Notes under the pieces: generated by a model
Told to the model about the DNA's origin: nothing
The model's input: only the letters and a program-made list of their open reading frames with translations
The model's database searches: none
In this document: positions 29,670 through 38,314 of the stretch, in pieces
Numbering within the stretch: the first letter of the stretch is position 1
Layout: every line of letters starts with the position of its first letter
Assembly: GCF_002105195.1 (NCBI RefSeq)
Contig: NZ_MUHU01000008.1
Coordinates: 434,001 to 498,000, forward strand
Reading direction: 5' to 3'
Source of the DNA: Derxia lacustris
GTDB taxonomy: Bacteria > Pseudomonadota > Gammaproteobacteria > Burkholderiales > Burkholderiaceae_E
Length of the DNA: 64,000 bases
Made by a program: the position numbers and the translations under genes

Positions 29670-32600
29670 TCATTGGAGTCCGCGCTGCGCGAGCAGGCGG
29701 GTGAAATCGGCGTTGCGGTAACCGCTTTGCCGAATCTGTTCGAGCTGGCTGCGCAGCTCGGAATCGAGATCGGCCGGACCGGCGCCGGACGCCAGTTCGA
29801 GCCGGGTCATGAGCCGCAGCGGCAGCCGGTCGCGCAGGTCGGCCGGCGCGGCATCGAGCCGGGCCAGCGCGGCGACCAGGGCGCTGCGGGTGGCGGCTTC
29901 GGCATCGGCGGCGCCGCTGCGCCGGGCCAGCGCCAGCCGCTGGCGCAGCAGCGCATTGACCACCGGTTCGGCCTGGCTGCCGGCATCGGCCAGCAGCGCG
30001 AGTCCGCGCACGAGTGCCGCGTCGGCGCCGGCCGGATCGCCGTCGGCCAGCGCCAGCCGGGCCTGCTGGCCCAGGCAGCGGCCGGCATCGATGCGGTTGA
30101 GCAGGCTGCCGCCGCCGCTGGCGCTGGCCAGCAGGCGCGCGATGGCGGCATCGAGCCGGGCCTGCCGGCGCTGGCGCTCGGCGCCTGCGCCGTCGGATGC
30201 GAGCGCGGCGTCGGCGCAATCGAACTGGGCGGCGCGCCGGTGCCAGCCGGGATGGCCGCTGTCGATGGCGAGCGCGCGGTCGAGATAGCCGCGCGCCTGG
30301 CCCAGCTGCTGGCGCGCCGTCGCGTCGTCGCCCAGGTCGGCCAGCGCCTGCGCATGCAGCGCCAGCAGCACGGCCACCTCGTACTGCCAGTAGGCCTCGC
30401 CGGGGCGGCGCTCGGCGATCGGCAGCAGCAGGCCGATGGCTTCGGCCTGCTCGCGTTCGGCGAGCCGGGGCTGGAGCAGCCGCGCATGGGTGCTGCCGAG
30501 CCAGCTCAGCGTGTCGGCCAGATCGCTGCTGAGCTGGGCGTCGTCCTCCTGGCCGGCGCGCAGCTGGCGCTTGATCCGGACCGAGCGCTCGAAGGCCAGG
30601 CGGGCTTCGTCGATGCGGTCGGATTCGAGCGCGACGCTGCCCAGGCTGTTGAGCGCATAGCCGACCTCGGCCACCGGCTGGCGGTCGTCCGGGCGCAGTT
30701 GCTGCCAGCGTTCGGCGGTGGCGCGGTAGTGCTCGAAGGCGGCGTTCGCGGCCGGCCAGTCGCGGCGGTCGAAATGCAGCTGGCCGATCCAGAAATGCAG
30801 CTCGCCGAGCAGCCGCAGCAGCGCCGGATCGTCGATGCCGGCCGGCGCCGCCGGCAGCAGCGCGAGTGCGGCATGCAGCCGCTGCTCGGCGGCGTCGAGC
30901 TGGCCGCGCGCCTGTTCCACCTCGGCGCCCACTTGCAGCGCGCGGGCGCGCGCCATGCGCGCCGGCAGATCGTCGTCGCGCCGGTCGGCGGCCAGAAAGC
31001 GCAGCGCCTCGTCGCTCACGCCTTCGAGCAGTTCGAGCCGGCCGATCGGACGCAGCTTGTCGGCCAGCGTGCCGACCATGAAGCTCATCAGTGCCTCGGC
31101 TTCGCGGCGCCGGGTCTCGGCGGCCTGGCGCTGGTCGAGCGCCAGTGCCGCCAGCAGGCTGCCGACGAGGGCCAGCGTCGCCAGCCCGGCCAGCGCCAGC
31201 CGGCGCCGCTGGCGCAGCCGGCGCGCGCGCCGCGCCGAGGCGGCGAGCCAGCGGCCTTCGTCGGGCGTCAGTTCGAGTCCGGTGCCGGTCAGCAGCTCCT
31301 CGGCTTCGTCGAGCTGGCGGCCGGGCGGCAGCAGAAAGTCGGGCGATTCGGCCTCGGCCAGCCAGCGCGCCAGCAGCGGCGCGATGCGGGCGCGCAATTG
31401 CAGCGTGGCGCGGTGGCGCTGCACCCAGTCGGTCACGCGCGGCCAGTGGCGGAACAGCGCCTCATGGCTGGCCGAGAAGCAGGGCTCGCCGTCGAAGCAT
31501 TCGGTCACCACCAGCCGCGCCGTCACCAGCGCATCGAGCAGCTGGCGCTCGTCGGCATCGCCCAGCTCGGCAAAGCGGGCGCGCCGGCCGGCCACATGGT
31601 CGTCGGCGCCGATCACCACCAGCCGCGACAGCAGCCGGCCGAGCGCGGCCTGGGCCGCTGGCGGCAGCCCGGCCACGGTGTGCTCGGCGCGCCGGCCGAT
31701 GGCGCCTTCCACGCCGCCCATCGCGTCATAGGCGGCAAAGCTCAGCAGGCCGCGCTCGCTGCGGCTGCGGTAGAGCTCGTCGAGCGCGTATTCGAGCAGC
31801 GGCAGCACCTCCTTGCCGCGGCTGGCGGCGTCGCGCAGCACATCGTCCAGATGCTCGCCGCCGGGCCGGGCCTCGAAGGCCAGCCCGGCGGCGGTGGCCG
31901 GATAGCGAATCATCTGGGCCAGCTCGCCGGGCGTGGGCGTGGGCACGTCGTACTGGCCGGCGCCGGCGCGCAGCTCGCCCAGGCCGGCGAGCCGGGTGAT
32001 GTCGGGATAGAACTCGTTGCGGCAGGCCGCCAGCACGAAGAAGCGCGGCGACGCCGCCAGCCGCGCCAGCATGGCGATGAACCCGGCCTGCATCGCCGGC
32101 GTGAAGCCGGGCAGGGTGAACAGCGCCTCGAAGGGATCGAGCAGCAGATAGATGCGCCCGGCCGGCGCGCGGCCGCCGGCATGGCGCGCCAGCAGCGCGG
32201 TCGCGGCCGAGTCGGGCGCGGCGGCGAGCCAGTCGGCATCGAACACCGGGCCGGCGCCGCCGGTGGCCGGCGCGTCGGCCTCGGCCGCCGGCGGCAGCGC
32301 GGCCAGCAGCGCGCCGGCCAGCGCCTGCCAGGGCGGCTGGTCGCAGTCGCCGGCATCGAGCCGCCACGGCAGCACCGCCGCCGGCCGCAGCGCCGCGCCG
32401 TCGGGCAGCCGGCCGAGCCGCGCCATCAGGCCGGCGCGCAGCAGCGAGGTCTTGCCGCAGCCGCTCGGCCCGAGCAGCAGCACAAAGCCGCGCCCGGCCG
32501 CGCATTGCTCGTCGACGCGCTCGGTCAGCTCGGCGATGGCGCGGTCGCGGCCGAAGAAGCTGGCCGCATGGTTGAAATCGAAGGCGGCCAGACCGCGAAA

Positions 32601-33005
32601 CGGGCTGACCGACAGCGGCGCCAGCGTCGGCAGCGGCTCGGCCGGCGCCGGCGCGCTGAATTGCACCGGTTGCAGCAGCCGGTAGCCGCGTTTGCGGATG
32701 GTCTCGATGTAATGCGGCCGCACCGCGCTGTCGCCGAGCGCGCGGCGCAGCTGGGCGATGGTCTTGTGCAGCGGGTTGTCGCCGATGTCGGCGCCGGCCC
32801 AGCATTCGTCGAGCAGCCGGTCGGTCGACACCACCTCGCCGCCGGCGCGCGCCAGGCACAGCAGCACATCCATGCAGCGTGGCTCGACCTGGATGCGCAG
32901 GCCTTCGCGGGCGAGCGCGTTCTCGGTCGGCAGCGCCTGCCAGTCGCCGAAGCGGAACGGCGGGCTGGCAGGTACGGCGGGCGGCAGTTCGCGGGAGCGA
33001 TCCAT
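29670..33005 (-). CDS. Winged-helix / STAND NTPase / TPR membrane regulator (copy 1)
   Basis: A 1111-residue one-component regulator. Residues 15-113 are an OmpR/CadC-type winged helix (RIQVEPRCMDVLLCLARAGG, NPLHKTIAQLRRALGD, ETIRKRGYRLL). Residues about 135-600 form a STAND-type P-loop NTPase module: PFRGLAAFDFNHAASFFGR, Walker A GPSGCGKTSLL (179-189), Walker B-like LLLDPFEALF, then FVLAACRNEFYP. One transmembrane helix lies near 600-620. The rest, to 1111, is a helical TPR-like region that would be outside the inner membrane. The DNA-binding part is cytoplasmic, as in CadC. The ligand is unknown. It is paralogous to the 34039-37359 product along its whole length, with the C-terminal half most diverged. 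Start: ATG at 33005; an ATG 20 codons upstream is possible. Confidence 0.85.
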   Translation of the reverse strand: MDRSRELPPAVPASPPFRFGDWQALPTENALAREGLRIQVEPRCMDVLLCLARAGGEVVSTDRLLDECWAGADIGDNPLHKTIAQLRRALGDSAVRPHYIETIRKRGYRLLQPVQFSAPAPAEPLPTLAPLSVSPFRGLAAFDFNHAASFFGRDRAIAELTERVDEQCAAGRGFVLLLGPSGCGKTSLLRAGLMARLGRLPDGAALRPAAVLPWRLDAGDCDQPPWQALAGALLAALPPAAEADAPATGGAGPVFDADWLAAAPDSAATALLARHAGGRAPAGRIYLLLDPFEALFTLPGFTPAMQAGFIAMLARLAASPRFFVLAACRNEFYPDITRLAGLGELRAGAGQYDVPTPTPGELAQMIRYPATAAGLAFEARPGGEHLDDVLRDAASRGKEVLPLLEYALDELYRSRSERGLLSFAAYDAMGGVEGAIGRRAEHTVAGLPPAAQAALGRLLSRLVVIGADDHVAGRRARFAELGDADERQLLDALVTARLVVTECFDGEPCFSASHEALFRHWPRVTDWVQRHRATLQLRARIAPLLARWLAEAESPDFLLPPGRQLDEAEELLTGTGLELTPDEGRWLAASARRARRLRQRRRLALAGLATLALVGSLLAALALDQRQAAETRRREAEALMSFMVGTLADKLRPIGRLELLEGVSDEALRFLAADRRDDDLPARMARARALQVGAEVEQARGQLDAAEQRLHAALALLPAAPAGIDDPALLRLLGELHFWIGQLHFDRRDWPAANAAFEHYRATAERWQQLRPDDRQPVAEVGYALNSLGSVALESDRIDEARLAFERSVRIKRQLRAGQEDDAQLSSDLADTLSWLGSTHARLLQPRLAEREQAEAIGLLLPIAERRPGEAYWQYEVAVLLALHAQALADLGDDATARQQLGQARGYLDRALAIDSGHPGWHRRAAQFDCADAALASDGAGAERQRRQARLDAAIARLLASASGGGSLLNRIDAGRCLGQQARLALADGDPAGADAALVRGLALLADAGSQAEPVVNALLRQRLALARRSGAADAEAATRSALVAALARLDAAPADLRDRLPLRLMTRLELASGAGPADLDSELRSQLEQIRQSGYRNADFTRLLAQRGLQ

Positions 33006-33299
33006 GGCTGACGGCGGCAGTTCGGCGGGAGTGGGAGTGGTGGCGCCGGAACTTGCCGGCAGCACCGCGATTCGGTCGTGAAATCGTTTCCCACCTTCGG
33101 GCCGCGCCGGTCTGGCGACCTGACGGGAACATGCCGAGCGAGCAATCCATCACATGTGGCGCGCTTCGGTCGGGCCTGGGCGCCGCTGTAACAGGAGCGC
33201 AGCGGCCTCGCGCCGGCTGGTGGCGGGGCGGCAGTCTGGTTGCGGGGATGAGGGCGGCACGCGGTGCCGGCCGGCATCCCTGTCGTCAGGGAGCAGGCC

Positions 33300-33479
33300 A
33301 TGAGCCAGACCGCAAGCAAGCCGCGCAAGCCGCCCGTCGTTCCGGCCACGCCGGAAGACATCCGGCAGGACAAGCCGCCGCAAAGCCCGACCGAGGACCG
33401 GATCGACGAGAACGGCGAGGAGAGTTTTCCGGCCAGCGATCCGCCGGCCCAGCGCGATCCGGATCACGACCGCGACTGA
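33300..33479 (+). CDS. Small acidic protein with ESFPASDPPA motif
   Basis: A 59-residue protein beginning MSQTASKPRKPP, rich in Pro, Asp and Glu, with the motif EESFPASDPPA seen in many short proteobacterial proteins of unknown function. GGGAGCAGG precedes the ATG. It lies on the plus strand between the two minus-strand regulator units, so it interrupts an otherwise repeated arrangement. Probably disordered; function unknown. Confidence 0.65.
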   Translation: MSQTASKPRKPPVVPATPEDIRQDKPPQSPTEDRIDENGEESFPASDPPAQRDPDHDRD

Positions 33480-33493
33480 GCCGGCAGCGCGGA

Positions 33494-34042
33494 TCAGCGG
33501 GGGGGCTTGATGATGACCTGCGGGTCGAAGGTCACGTCGTAGCGCTCGGGCGCGCCGTTGCCGACCGTGATCGTCACCGTGCCGCCGATCACCAGATCGA
33601 CCAGATAGCCGGCGGCGTCCGACGCGACCTGGGTCTGCTGGATGAAGCCGGCAATGACCTGATCGGTGCCGGTCAGCGCGCCGGGATGGCGTGCCACATA
33701 GGCCGGCGACGGCGGCGCGGCATTGGCGGCCACGGTCAGGCGCGACGACGGCGTGTAGAAGATGGCGTTGTCCCAGGCCAGATCGGCGATCTGGCTGGCG
33801 CTGCCGAGGTCGTTGGCGATGGTCAGGCGGTAGAGCACCAGCCCCACGCCGGACGACACGTTCTGGTCGTAGTTGATGACCTCGTAGGGCAGCATCAGAT
33901 GGTCGTCGGCGCTGCTGCTGCGGTGCAGCCGCAGATAGCGGCACGAGGCCAGCGCCGGTGCGTTCAGGGCGACTGGGTTGTGCACCTTGATGACGCTGGT
34001 GGGCAGGCTGAGGGTGACGTCGGTGTAGTTCGGGTTGCTCAT
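33494..34042 (-). CDS. Unknown protein paired with a STAND regulator (paralogue B)
   Basis: A 182-residue, probably all-beta protein without signal peptide, related to the 28925-29623 product: MLPYEVINYDQN, LVLYRLTIAND, DLAWDNAIFYTPSSRLTV, GYLVDLVIGGTVTIT and the ending DVTFDPQVIIK. Its ATG overlaps the stop of the upstream regulator (ATGA), so the two are translationally coupled. The shorter length comes from loss of a loop around the residues where paralogue A has a Pro/Ala-rich insert. I cannot name a family. Coupling to a large sensor-NTPase suggests it is a dedicated partner or effector. Confidence 0.75.
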   Translation of the reverse strand: MSNPNYTDVTLSLPTSVIKVHNPVALNAPALASCRYLRLHRSSSADDHLMLPYEVINYDQNVSSGVGLVLYRLTIANDLGSASQIADLAWDNAIFYTPSSRLTVAANAAPPSPAYVARHPGALTGTDQVIAGFIQQTQVASDAAGYLVDLVIGGTVTITVGNGAPERYDVTFDPQVIIKPPR

Positions 34043-37000
34043 GGCTCTCTTGCGGTGGTGGGGAAATCGATGCCGCGGCTGGCGGCCAGCGTGAGCAGGC
34101 CGCGTTCGCGGTAGTCGCTGCGGCGCAGCCGTTCGATCAGCTGCCGGGTGGTGGAATCGGGCGTGGCCGGCGCGGCCAGCAGCGCCAGCCGGGCTTCGAG
34201 CCGCAGCGGCGCCGGCAGCGCGGCGCCGTCGGCGGCGTCGAGCTGGCGCAGCCGGGCCTGGGCCGCGTCGATGCGGGCGGCGTCGTGGCTGCGCTGGGCG
34301 AGCGCCAGCCGGTCGAGCCAGAGCCGCAAGGTCAGCGCGGGCGAGCCGGCGGCATGGGCCAGCCCGCGCTCGATGGCGCCGGCGGCGTCGGGCAGCCGGC
34401 CGGCCTCGGTCTCGACATGCGCGAGCGCGCGCTCGCAATGCGCCATCTGCTCGCGCGCATCGAGATCGGTGCCGGCTTCGGTGCGCCGGGCCAGCCGGGC
34501 CAGTGCGCCGGCGATGACGCTGCGCGCGCCGTCGGGCGTGGCACCGCCGGCCGGCGCCGGCAGCCGCGCCAGCGCGCAATCGACCTGACTGGCCTGGATG
34601 AGCCAGGGCAGGCGGCTGTCGTCGATGGCCAGGGCGCGCCGGGCATAGCCGCTGGCGCGTTGCAGCAGCGGCGCCGCGCCGGCTTCGTCGCCCAGTTCGA
34701 TGCGCGCGCTGGCCTGGACCGACAGCAGCGTGGCGGCGCGCGCCAGCCACTGGCCTTCGCCGGGCCGGCGCTCGGCCACGCCGACCAGCAGCGCGGCGGC
34801 GCGCGCGGTCTCGCGCTCGATCTCGCCGATCCTCAGCTCGCGCCGCAGCGTGGCGGCCAGCCAGGCGATGCTGTCGCCGAGGTCGGCGGTCAGCGCGTCG
34901 TCATCCTCATGGCCGGTGCGCAGCGCCAGCTTGAGGTCGACCGAGCGCCGGAAATAGGCCAGCGCATCGGCGCTGCGGTTGGCTTCGAGCGCGACGCTGC
35001 CCAGGCTGTTGAGCGCATAGGCCAGCTCCTGGCGCGCCCCGCGGTCATCGGGTTGCAGCGCCAGCCAGCGTTCGGCGCTGGCGCGGTATTGCTCGAAGGC
35101 AAGGCTCGCGGCCGGCCAGTCGCGCCGGTCGAAGGCCAGCTGGCCGAGCCAGAAATGCAGCTCGCCGAGCAGCCGCAGCAGCGCCGGATCGTCGATGCCG
35201 GCCGGCACCGCCGGCAGCAGCGCGAGCGCGGCGCGCAACTGCTGCTCGGCGGTGTCGACATGGCCGCGCGCCTGCTCGACCTCGGCACCCACCTGCAAGG
35301 CGCGCGCATGCGCCATGCGCGTCGGCAGGTCGGCATCGCGGCGGTCGTCGGCCAGAAAATGCAGCGCCTGCTCGCTCACGTCGTTGAGCAGTTCGAGCCG
35401 GCCGATCGGGCGCAGCTTGTCGGCCAGGGTGCCGAGCATGAAGCTCATCAGCCCCTCGGCTTCGCGGCGCCGCTCGACCGCCGCTTCGCGCGCATTCCAG
35501 GCGGCGATCGCCAGCAGGCTGCTGACCACGGCCAGCAGCGCCAGCGCGGCAATGCCGAGCCGGCGCCGGCGCCGCAGCAGCGCGGCGCGGCGCGCCGAGG
35601 CGGCGAGCCAGGCACGCTCGGCGTCGGCCAGCTCGAGATCGCTGCCGCCGAGCAGCTCGCCGGCTTCTTCCAGCTGGCGGCCGGGCGGCAGCAGGAAGTC
35701 GGCCGACTGGCCCTCGGCCTGCCAGCGCGCCACCAGCGGCGCCACGCTGGCGCGCAGCCGCAGCGCGGCGCGATGGCGCTGCACCCAGTCGGTCACGCGC
35801 GGCCAGTGGCGGAACAGCGCCTCGTGGCTGGCCGAGAAGCAGGGTTCGCCGTCGAAGAATTCGGTCACCACCAGCCGCGCCGCCACCAGCGCATCGAGCA
35901 GCTGGCGCTCGTCGGTATCGCCGAGCTCTGCAAAGCGCACGCGCCGGCCGCCCACATGATCGTCGGCGCCGGTCACCACCAGCCGCGACAGCAGCCGGCC
36001 GAGCGCCGCCTGGGCCGATGGCGCCAGCCCGGCCACGGTCTGCTCGGCGCGCTTGCCGATCGCGCCCTCGACGCCGCCCATCGCCTCGTAGGCGGCAAAG
36101 GTGAGCAGGCCGCGCTCGCTGCGGCGCAGATACAGCTCGTCGAGCGCGTACTCGAGCAGCGGCAGCACCTCCTTGCCCTGGCTGGCGGCGTCGCGCAGCA
36201 CATCGTCCAGATGCTCGCCGCCGGGCTTGACCTCGAAGCCCAGGCCGGCGGCGGTGGCCGGGTAGCGAATCATCTGGGCCAGCTCGCCGGGCGTCGGTGC
36301 CGGCACGTCGTACTGGCCGGCGCCGGCCTTGAGCCGCATCAGCTCGGGCAGCCGGGTGATCTGCGGATAGAACTCGTTGCGGCAGGCCGCCAGCACGAAC
36401 ACGCGCGGACAGGCCGCGAGCGCGGCCAGCAGCGTCAGCTGGGCCGCCAGCACCTCGGGCGTGAAGCCGGGCAGGGTGAAGAACTGCTCGAACGGATCGA
36501 TCAGCAGATAGAGCCGGCCCGGCGGCGGCTCGGGCAGGCCGGCATGGCGTGCCAGCAGCGCGCCGACGGCGGCGTCGGGCGACAGGCTGAGCCAGTCGGC
36601 ATCGACCGCCGGGCCGGCGGCGGCGTCGGCCGCGCTGGCCGCCGGCAGCGCGCCGGTCAGCCGCGCCGCCAGCGCGCGCCAGGGCTGGCGCGCGTCGGCG
36701 CCGTCGTCGGGCCGCAGCTGCACCACCGCCGCCGGCCGCGCCGGATGGCCCTCGGGCAGGGCGCGCAGCCGGGTCAGCAGGCCGGCGCGCAGCAGCGAGG
36801 TCTTGCCGCAGCCGCTCGCGCCGAGCGCCAGCAGAAAGCCGCTGCCGATTTCGCATTGGCGCTCGACTTTCTGCATCAATTCGGCAATTGCCTGATCGCG
36901 GCCAAAGAAGGAAGTGGCGTGATCGGCATCGAAAGGCTCCAGGCCGCGAAACGGACTCGACGACATTGCCGGCAAGGGCGGCGCAATCAGCGTTTCTTCG

Positions 37001-37359
37001 GCCACCAGGAATTCGACCGGCACCAGCACGCGATAGCCGCGCTTGCGAATGGTTTCGATGTAATGCGGCGCGGTGGCGCTGTCGCCCAATACCCGGCGCA
37101 ATTGCGCAATGGTCTTGTGCAGCGGATTGTCGCCGGTATCGATGCCGGCCCAGCATTCGTCGAGCAATTGGTCGGCCGACACCACCGCGCCATTGGCACG
37201 GGCCAGGCAAAGCAATACATCCATGCAGCGCGGCTCGATCTGCACCCGCAATCCGGCGCGCGTCAGGCCGTTTTCCGCCGGCAATGCCAGCCAGTCACCC
37301 AGCCGGAATGGCGCGCTGTCGATGGCGGAAACGGGAAGGGAATCGGTACGACGGTTCAT
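34039..37359 (-). CDS. Winged-helix / STAND NTPase / TPR membrane regulator (copy 2)
   Basis: A 1106-residue paralogue of the 29670-33005 product with the same domain order. The winged helix is at about 16-114 (RVQIEPRCMDVLLCLARANG, ETIRKRGYRVLVPV), and the NTPase has Walker A GASGCGKTSLL (about 177-187) and LLIDPFEQFF. A membrane helix (LGIAALALLAVVSSLLAIAA) lies near residue 600, followed by a TPR-like C-terminal half. The P-loop Pro of copy 1 is Ala here. The first 580 residues are much more alike between the copies than the C-terminal ends, which suggests a common DNA/NTPase engine and divergent sensing. The start ATG is at 37359. The stop overlaps the ATG of the partner gene. It diverges from the 37647 gene over 287 bases. 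Confidence 0.85.
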   Translation of the reverse strand: MNRRTDSLPVSAIDSAPFRLGDWLALPAENGLTRAGLRVQIEPRCMDVLLCLARANGAVVSADQLLDECWAGIDTGDNPLHKTIAQLRRVLGDSATAPHYIETIRKRGYRVLVPVEFLVAEETLIAPPLPAMSSSPFRGLEPFDADHATSFFGRDQAIAELMQKVERQCEIGSGFLLALGASGCGKTSLLRAGLLTRLRALPEGHPARPAAVVQLRPDDGADARQPWRALAARLTGALPAASAADAAAGPAVDADWLSLSPDAAVGALLARHAGLPEPPPGRLYLLIDPFEQFFTLPGFTPEVLAAQLTLLAALAACPRVFVLAACRNEFYPQITRLPELMRLKAGAGQYDVPAPTPGELAQMIRYPATAAGLGFEVKPGGEHLDDVLRDAASQGKEVLPLLEYALDELYLRRSERGLLTFAAYEAMGGVEGAIGKRAEQTVAGLAPSAQAALGRLLSRLVVTGADDHVGGRRVRFAELGDTDERQLLDALVAARLVVTEFFDGEPCFSASHEALFRHWPRVTDWVQRHRAALRLRASVAPLVARWQAEGQSADFLLPPGRQLEEAGELLGGSDLELADAERAWLAASARRAALLRRRRRLGIAALALLAVVSSLLAIAAWNAREAAVERRREAEGLMSFMLGTLADKLRPIGRLELLNDVSEQALHFLADDRRDADLPTRMAHARALQVGAEVEQARGHVDTAEQQLRAALALLPAVPAGIDDPALLRLLGELHFWLGQLAFDRRDWPAASLAFEQYRASAERWLALQPDDRGARQELAYALNSLGSVALEANRSADALAYFRRSVDLKLALRTGHEDDDALTADLGDSIAWLAATLRRELRIGEIERETARAAALLVGVAERRPGEGQWLARAATLLSVQASARIELGDEAGAAPLLQRASGYARRALAIDDSRLPWLIQASQVDCALARLPAPAGGATPDGARSVIAGALARLARRTEAGTDLDAREQMAHCERALAHVETEAGRLPDAAGAIERGLAHAAGSPALTLRLWLDRLALAQRSHDAARIDAAQARLRQLDAADGAALPAPLRLEARLALLAAPATPDSTTRQLIERLRRSDYRERGLLTLAASRGIDFPTTAREP

Positions 37360-37646
37360 GGAAGGAATTCCGGGCCTGCGCCAGGTGGGCGACGGTGTCG
37401 CCGGATGAGCATGGTCGCCGAATTGAGCCGGGCACCAGCCTCGCTGGTGGCCCGATTTTTTACCTGACGAATACCTGAGCGTCGGTGAAATCGTGAACTA
37501 CTTCACGAATTCGACTGGCAGAAGGTTTCCGGAAGGCCGGATCGGGCGTCGCGGCAGAGATTGGCATCGACGACCTGCCAGCGCCGCTCCGGATTCCGGA
37601 CGGCATTTCCTCCCAGAACCCGTGCCAGCCTGAACCGATCATTTCC

Positions 37647-38285
37647 ATGAGCAACATGACTCTCGTCAATCGTGCCGACGATGCCACTGCCGTGCGGGTC
37701 GCCATTTACAAGCGGCCGATCATGCAGACCGCGCTGGGCACGATCGCCTGGCGCGTCATATCGCTTCCGGCCGGCGCCAGCTGGCAATTGTGGGTCGAAA
37801 GCGCTTATGAAATCGAGGCGCGCATTCATGGCCAGTTTCCCGAAGTGGCGAATGACGAGGAAACCGGTCCGGTGGCGGTGCCATTCGACGGCGCGGGAAT
37901 GGATTGCGTGATCGAAGGCGGTCCGGCGCTGCATATCCTGCCGCGCGCCATTTCGGCGGGCGCAGTCAATTACGGCGAAGTGCGGGTCGAAAACCGGACC
38001 CGCCATGAAGTCTGGGTCAAGGTACTCAAGGATTCGTTGCCGCTTTATTGGTCGTTTGTGGTGATGCCGGGCCAGACCCGCGCCGAGGATTTGCGCCAGC
38101 CCTTTTATCTGGCGGTGGTGCCGAACGATGTCGGCCCCGGCGACCGATTGGACGATGTGGCGCTGCTGAGCACGCAGACGCCGGTGGTGGAGGGCGGCGT
38201 GGTCGTGATCCGCGGCAGCGCGGGGCGCCATGTCGCCGAACTTTTTCGTGACCCTGCCGCCGGCCAGCGCCTGCGGTCCTGCTGA
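37647..38285 (+). CDS. Unknown protein of the regulator cluster
   Basis: A 212-residue protein, predicted mostly beta, no signal peptide. Starts MSNMTLVNRADDATAVRVAIYKR; other landmarks are LGTIAWRVISLPAGASW and HEVWVKVLKD. I cannot assign a family. It faces the second STAND regulator across a divergent 287-base gap, and its stop lies 30 bases before the ATG of the TolB-like regulator (the TGA itself overlaps an upstream in-frame ATG), so the two genes form one unit. Local GC is slightly lower than in the neighbours up to about 38.1 kb. Confidence 0.7.
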   Translation: MSNMTLVNRADDATAVRVAIYKRPIMQTALGTIAWRVISLPAGASWQLWVESAYEIEARIHGQFPEVANDEETGPVAVPFDGAGMDCVIEGGPALHILPRAISAGAVNYGEVRVENRTRHEVWVKVLKDSLPLYWSFVVMPGQTRAEDLRQPFYLAVVPNDVGPGDRLDDVALLSTQTPVVEGGVVVIRGSAGRHVAELFRDPAAGQRLRSC

Positions 38286-38314
38286 TGTCAACCGATCAGT
38301 TCCAGGAGATGCCC

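Noticed and set aside
29661..37467. Two plus-strand frames over 1000 codons opposite the STAND regulators
   Set aside because: Translations are Gln/Gly/Arg-rich without motifs, and both mirror the third positions of the regulator genes; paralogy of the regulators makes the shadows look alike.
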